A stretch of 33,900 nucleotides of DNA, taken from NCBI GenBank assembly GCA_016222905.1, contig JACRPZ010000060.1, positions 1 to 33,900 on the forward strand, written 5' to 3'. The notes under the pieces are model-generated. The model searched no databases, had not been told where the DNA came from, and saw only the letters and a program-made list of their open reading frames with translations. How positions within the stretch are numbered: the first letter of the stretch is position 1; every line of letters begins with the position of its first letter. Origin of the DNA: Nitrospirota bacterium (GTDB taxonomy: Bacteria > Nitrospirota > Thermodesulfovibrionia > UBA6902). Below are positions 31,511 through 33,900 of this stretch, piece by piece. The position numbers and the translations under genes are program-made.

Positions 31511-32284
31511 TTAAGGAATGTTAAGTTTGTCTAAAATTCCGAAAATTCCCTTTACAGCTTTTGAATCAGCAGGCAGATCAAAGACCGGCTTTCCAGTGAG
31601 ATCAAGCCGGGCGATATTTTCGTCCTGTGGTACATTGAAGACATTCTTAACAGGAAAGTCTATCTCTTTTATCATATTCTCAACATCAGTTAAATCAGTC
31701 TCCGTTACCCTGTTCACTATCAGAATACGTTTAGCAATCTCAAGCTTAAGGTCGTCAATCAGGCTGTTTATCCGCTTTGCGGTCTGAATGCCTTTCTTCG
31801 TGGGATCGCTGATAATAAAGAGGAGGTCAACTTTATGTGTGGTTCTCCTGCTCATATGTTCCATGCCTGCCTCATTGTCCAGCACAACATAATTATAATC
31901 ATCAGACAGTTTATCGGTGTATTTTCTGATTATGTTGTTGGCAGCGCAATAACATCCGGGGCCTTCAGGTCTTCCCATCACAAGAAGATCAAAACCCTTT
32001 GATTCGATTATGGACTGCTGGACCTGATAATCAAAGAGCTGTTCAGAGCTCATTCCGCCGGGACGACTGGCGCCTGAACGGATTGTTTCAAGAGACTCTT
32101 CGCGCAGGTCTCCTATTGTCGCGTGCACATGCACTCCGAGCGCTTCATTAAGGCATGCATTGCTGTCAGCGTCAACCGCAAGGACAGGCTTTCCTCTTTT
32201 TTCTACGAGGTATCTTATTGTGAGGCCTGCGATCGTTGTCTTGCCTGTCCCGCCTTTACCTGCAAATGCTATTACGTATGACAT
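31511..32284 (-). CDS. cooC: CO dehydrogenase maturation ATPase
   Basis: 257 residues of the deviant-Walker P-loop (MinD/CooC) family. The nucleotide site is GKGGTGKTT (residues 9-17), with VDADSNACLNEALG next. Cys111-x-Cys113 (GPGCYCAANN) is the dimer-interface metal-binding motif of CooC, which loads nickel into the C-cluster, or in related proteins into AcsB. No ribosome binding site is evident before the ATG. It reads in the same direction as the acs genes but is separated from them by 362 bases of repeats, so it is probably transcribed separately. Confidence 0.93.
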   Translation of the reverse strand: MSYVIAFAGKGGTGKTTIAGLTIRYLVEKRGKPVLAVDADSNACLNEALGVHVHATIGDLREESLETIRSGASRPGGMSSEQLFDYQVQQSIIESKGFDLLVMGRPEGPGCYCAANNIIRKYTDKLSDDYNYVVLDNEAGMEHMSRRTTHKVDLLFIISDPTKKGIQTAKRINSLIDDLKLEIAKRILIVNRVTETDLTDVENMIKEIDFPVKNVFNVPQDENIARLDLTGKPVFDLPADSKAVKGIFGILDKLNIP

Positions 32285-32335
32285 GAGATTAGGATATATT
32301 TTTGAGGATTGTTAAAGCAAGAGAGAGAAGACAAA

Positions 32336-32344
32336 TGGTATAAT
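32336..32344 (+). promoter_or_regulatory. Second extended -10 promoter placed for a leaderless mRNA
   Basis: TGGTATAAT is a perfect TGn-TATAAT element and ends five bases before the ATG at 32350, so the transcript should begin at about the start codon. No Shine-Dalgarno is present. The arrangement is the same as at 15437-15452. Confidence 0.55.
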
Positions 32345-32349
32345 ATTAC

Positions 32350-32556
32350 ATGTCCAAAAAGTCATTGCTTGAAACCAACCCTTTCCTGAAAGACCCGGAT
32401 ATACGTATACAAATCATTGAGACTGTGACGGTATCTTCCTCGTCTGTTGAGGGTGTCCATGTAGCTGCCGAGCAAGCCATGAAAAATGTCGCTAAGACTA
32501 AAACGGCCGTAAGCGCTGCGCCTGCGTGCGTCTCGTCCGGGAAAGCACGGCCCTGA
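32350..32556 (+). CDS. Small protein with a Fic-inhibitor motif (candidate antitoxin)
   Basis: 68 residues, predicted mostly helical: SLLETNPFLKDP at the start and a segment SSSVEG at 30-35 that fits the (S/T)xxxE(G/N) inhibitory helix known from Fic antitoxins such as VbhA. In those systems the glutamate blocks ATP binding in the Fic active site. The neighbouring Fic protein lacks such a motif of its own, which supports pairing. Unusually, the gene faces the fic gene and overlaps its 3' end by 59 bases, whereas class I antitoxins are normally encoded upstream in the same direction. It could also be a chance or unrelated small ORF, but the promoter at 32336 favours a real gene. Confidence 0.5.
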   Translation: MSKKSLLETNPFLKDPDIRIQIIETVTVSSSSVEGVHVAAEQAMKNVAKTKTAVSAAPACVSSGKARP

Positions 32557-33163
32557 AAACCTTTTTCATAGGCTCGTAATCACGATCTAATCCAGACTGA
32601 ACAGCAGCAAAGTATTCTTTTCTCTTCTTCCCGCGAAGCCCCATAAAATCAAGACCGGGCAGCCCTGCCTGAAATGCCATCAACACGGAAAATAATCTTC
32701 CTACCCGACCATTTCCTTCCCGAAAAGGATGGATTAGCATAAGTTCTGTATGGACAACAGCCAGTGCTGTAATGATTTCCTCGTCAGTAGAGAACGTGCA
32801 AGGCGTATATTTCTTGAGAGGCCCCTTTTCAAATTCTTGCATCAACTTTGGGATATAACGTGCCATAGCAAAATCAAAATCGTCTTTTGAGACATTCACT
32901 TGACGATACTGTCCTGCCCAAGTATATATTTCACCGAGCCATAACCGGTGAATTTCGCAAACATCCTCAGTGGTAAAGCAATGCTCTTTCGTGAACATGC
33001 CCATGAGTTTTGGTTGCACAAGGGCGTAACGTTCAGCCTCGATAACGTCCATCTCACGTTTGCGCTTTATCTGAAGAAGGTTTTTTAGCACCAAGCCACG
33101 AGACCTAGGCTCGAACTGGTCTTCAATTAAATGCGCTGTTTTATATCGGTCTGATTTTCTCAT
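32498..33163 (-). CDS. Fic domain protein (putative AMP transferase)
   Basis: 221 residues. The complete catalytic motif HPFREGNGRVGR is at 145-156: the histidine is the base, the acidic residue binds metal and the GNGR loop binds phosphate. The flap region lies near KDDFDFAMA (93-101). The N-terminal SRGLVLKNLLQIKRKREMD belongs to the cell-filamentation-type Fic family. Such enzymes attach AMP, or sometimes another nucleotide part, to target proteins. No (S/T)xxxE(G/N) auto-inhibitory motif was found at either end, so a separate inhibitor is expected. The start has no clear ribosome binding site. Confidence 0.88.
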   Translation of the reverse strand: MRKSDRYKTAHLIEDQFEPRSRGLVLKNLLQIKRKREMDVIEAERYALVQPKLMGMFTKEHCFTTEDVCEIHRLWLGEIYTWAGQYRQVNVSKDDFDFAMARYIPKLMQEFEKGPLKKYTPCTFSTDEEIITALAVVHTELMLIHPFREGNGRVGRLFSVLMAFQAGLPGLDFMGLRGKKRKEYFAAVQSGLDRDYEPMKKVFRAVLSRTRRTQAQRLRPF

Positions 33164-33235
33164 AAGTAGCCCATACCATCGTCACGAAGGGCGTAGTTTC
33201 AGAGTCATTGGACACGCGTGTGCCGGGCTCATACT

Positions 33236-33682
33236 TTACTTCCTACGCAATGCATAAAATTTTTCTGTCTCTTTAGTTCCCTTTTCATATACTTTAATTT
33301 GTTGCATGTTGTCAGTAATAATCATTAGCCCTTCTTTTGACGGGCCAATGAAAGGTAAGGCTGTTAGCAAAGAAGACCTCATTCTCTTTCCTTCATCTTC
33401 AATATACAGCTTAAATTCAATTCCATGACCAGTTATGACACCTTCATAACGAACATTTACTTTTACAATCTTTTCTTCTGAATTTATTGGATGTCCCGCA
33501 TACGGAACGCCTATGCCAATATGTGAGGTCTCCTTCTTCTGATAACTTCCTTTTGCAATAAAACTCTTCCCGTCAATTTCAATAGTAAGATCACATTGAG
33601 GTCCAGACCATATTCCCATATAACTTTTAGAGGGTTGTTTTATGCACGCTGTGCCATAATCAATATAGAACTTACGTCTCAT
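33236..33682 (-). CDS. Hypothetical protein, possibly missing its N terminus
   Basis: 148 residues from the ATG, rich in beta-strand pattern (DLTIEIDGKSFIAKG and KVNVRYEGVITGHGIEFKLYI), with no recognised family. The same frame stays open upstream for another 27 codons to the border of the terminal repeat and a few codons into it, where TGA stops it. Those codons read as a polar, probably coiled-coil stretch (ITSIQETRDNENQKQKK), typical of the linker after an N-terminal membrane helix. The real gene may thus have been cut by the repeat. Composition is more AT-rich than the acs genes. The function is unknown. Confidence 0.5.
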   Translation of the reverse strand: MRRKFYIDYGTACIKQPSKSYMGIWSGPQCDLTIEIDGKSFIAKGSYQKKETSHIGIGVPYAGHPINSEEKIVKVNVRYEGVITGHGIEFKLYIEDEGKRMRSSLLTALPFIGPSKEGLMIITDNMQQIKVYEKGTKETEKFYALRRK

Positions 33683-33763
33683 TTCATTATCTTCTAATAT
33701 CTTCTTTTGTTTTTGATTTTCATTGTCTCTGGTTTCTTGAATGCTTGTAATAGCAGATCCAAC

Positions 33764-33899
33764 TTGAGACTCCTGAAAAAGTCATTTAGAGATTTTCAGT
33801 TTTTCCATGCCGGATTTTTTAAAATCCGTCTTCTGTTTTTATAAGTCTATCGTTATTTCCTGTTTTTACTTAAACTTTCTTGCCTTGTTACGATTTTTT
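33764..33899. repeat. Right copy of the 136-bp inverted repeat
   Basis: Exact reverse complement of bases 1-136. Its inner border, TTGAGACTCC, starts at 33764, directly after an open reading frame that it seems to interrupt. Only one base (33900) lies outside the repeat, so the contig probably ends within a longer element. Confidence 0.9.
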
Positions 33900-33900
33900 G

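Overview
The window looks like a chromosomal contig from an anaerobic bacterium that uses the Wood-Ljungdahl (reductive acetyl-CoA) pathway. The right half carries a bacterial-type CO dehydrogenase/acetyl-CoA synthase cluster with cooC and a soluble NADH-oxidising Nuo-like Fe-S module, and most of its genes have strong GGAGG-type ribosome binding sites. This would suit a Nitrospirota (Thermodesulfovibrionia-like) or Desulfobacterota organism. That placement is inference from gene content; no rRNA or tRNA gene was seen.

The layout has three parts. (1) Bases 1-15353, all on the + strand, form an AT-rich surface-polysaccharide locus: a flippase-like membrane protein, a UDP-GlcNAc 2-epimerase, a Wzx-type exporter, an SDR epimerase, three GT4 and one GT2 glycosyltransferases, a NodB-type deacetylase, a CapK/PaaK-type adenylate-forming enzyme fused to a PanD-like domain, a separate PanD paralog, a membrane-anchored nucleotidyltransferase and a DUF362 protein. 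From 7137 on, the genes mostly overlap or nearly touch and are probably cotranscribed. (2) Bases 15437-17907 hold a DUF2007 protein, a Crp/Fnr regulator, an AT-rich cyclase-like gene of unknown role and a YacP-type NYN nuclease. (3) Bases 18055-32284, on the - strand, hold the carbon-fixation block. Read in transcription order it is cooC, acsE, acsD, acsC, a PerR-like Fur regulator, acsB, acsA, nuoE, nuoF, a NuoF-tail/ferredoxin protein and a NuoG-like subunit. Bases 32336-33682 hold a Fic protein facing a small candidate antitoxin, and a hypothetical gene that may have lost its 5' end.

In the carbon-fixation block, AcsE moves the methyl group from methyltetrahydrofolate to the AcsCD corrinoid Fe-S protein. 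AcsA interconverts CO2 and CO, and AcsB assembles acetyl-CoA. CooC probably matures the nickel sites. The Nuo-like module probably exchanges electrons between NAD(H) and a ferredoxin used by AcsA; nuoE begins inside the 3' end of acsA. In the polysaccharide block, a deacetylase translationally coupled to an adenylate-forming ligase and two PanD-like domains suggests that an exposed amino sugar is decorated with a small amino-acid-derived group.

Repeats frame the region at two scales. A perfect 136-bp inverted repeat lies at the two window ends. A 100-bp inverted repeat pair (17914-18013 and 31303-31402) brackets the carbon-fixation genes from acsE to the NuoG-like gene. The most interesting points are the PanD pair with complementary active-site losses, the convergent Fic/small-protein pair, the PerR-like gene inside the acs cluster, the extended -10 promoters placed almost on the start codon, and the inverted repeats.
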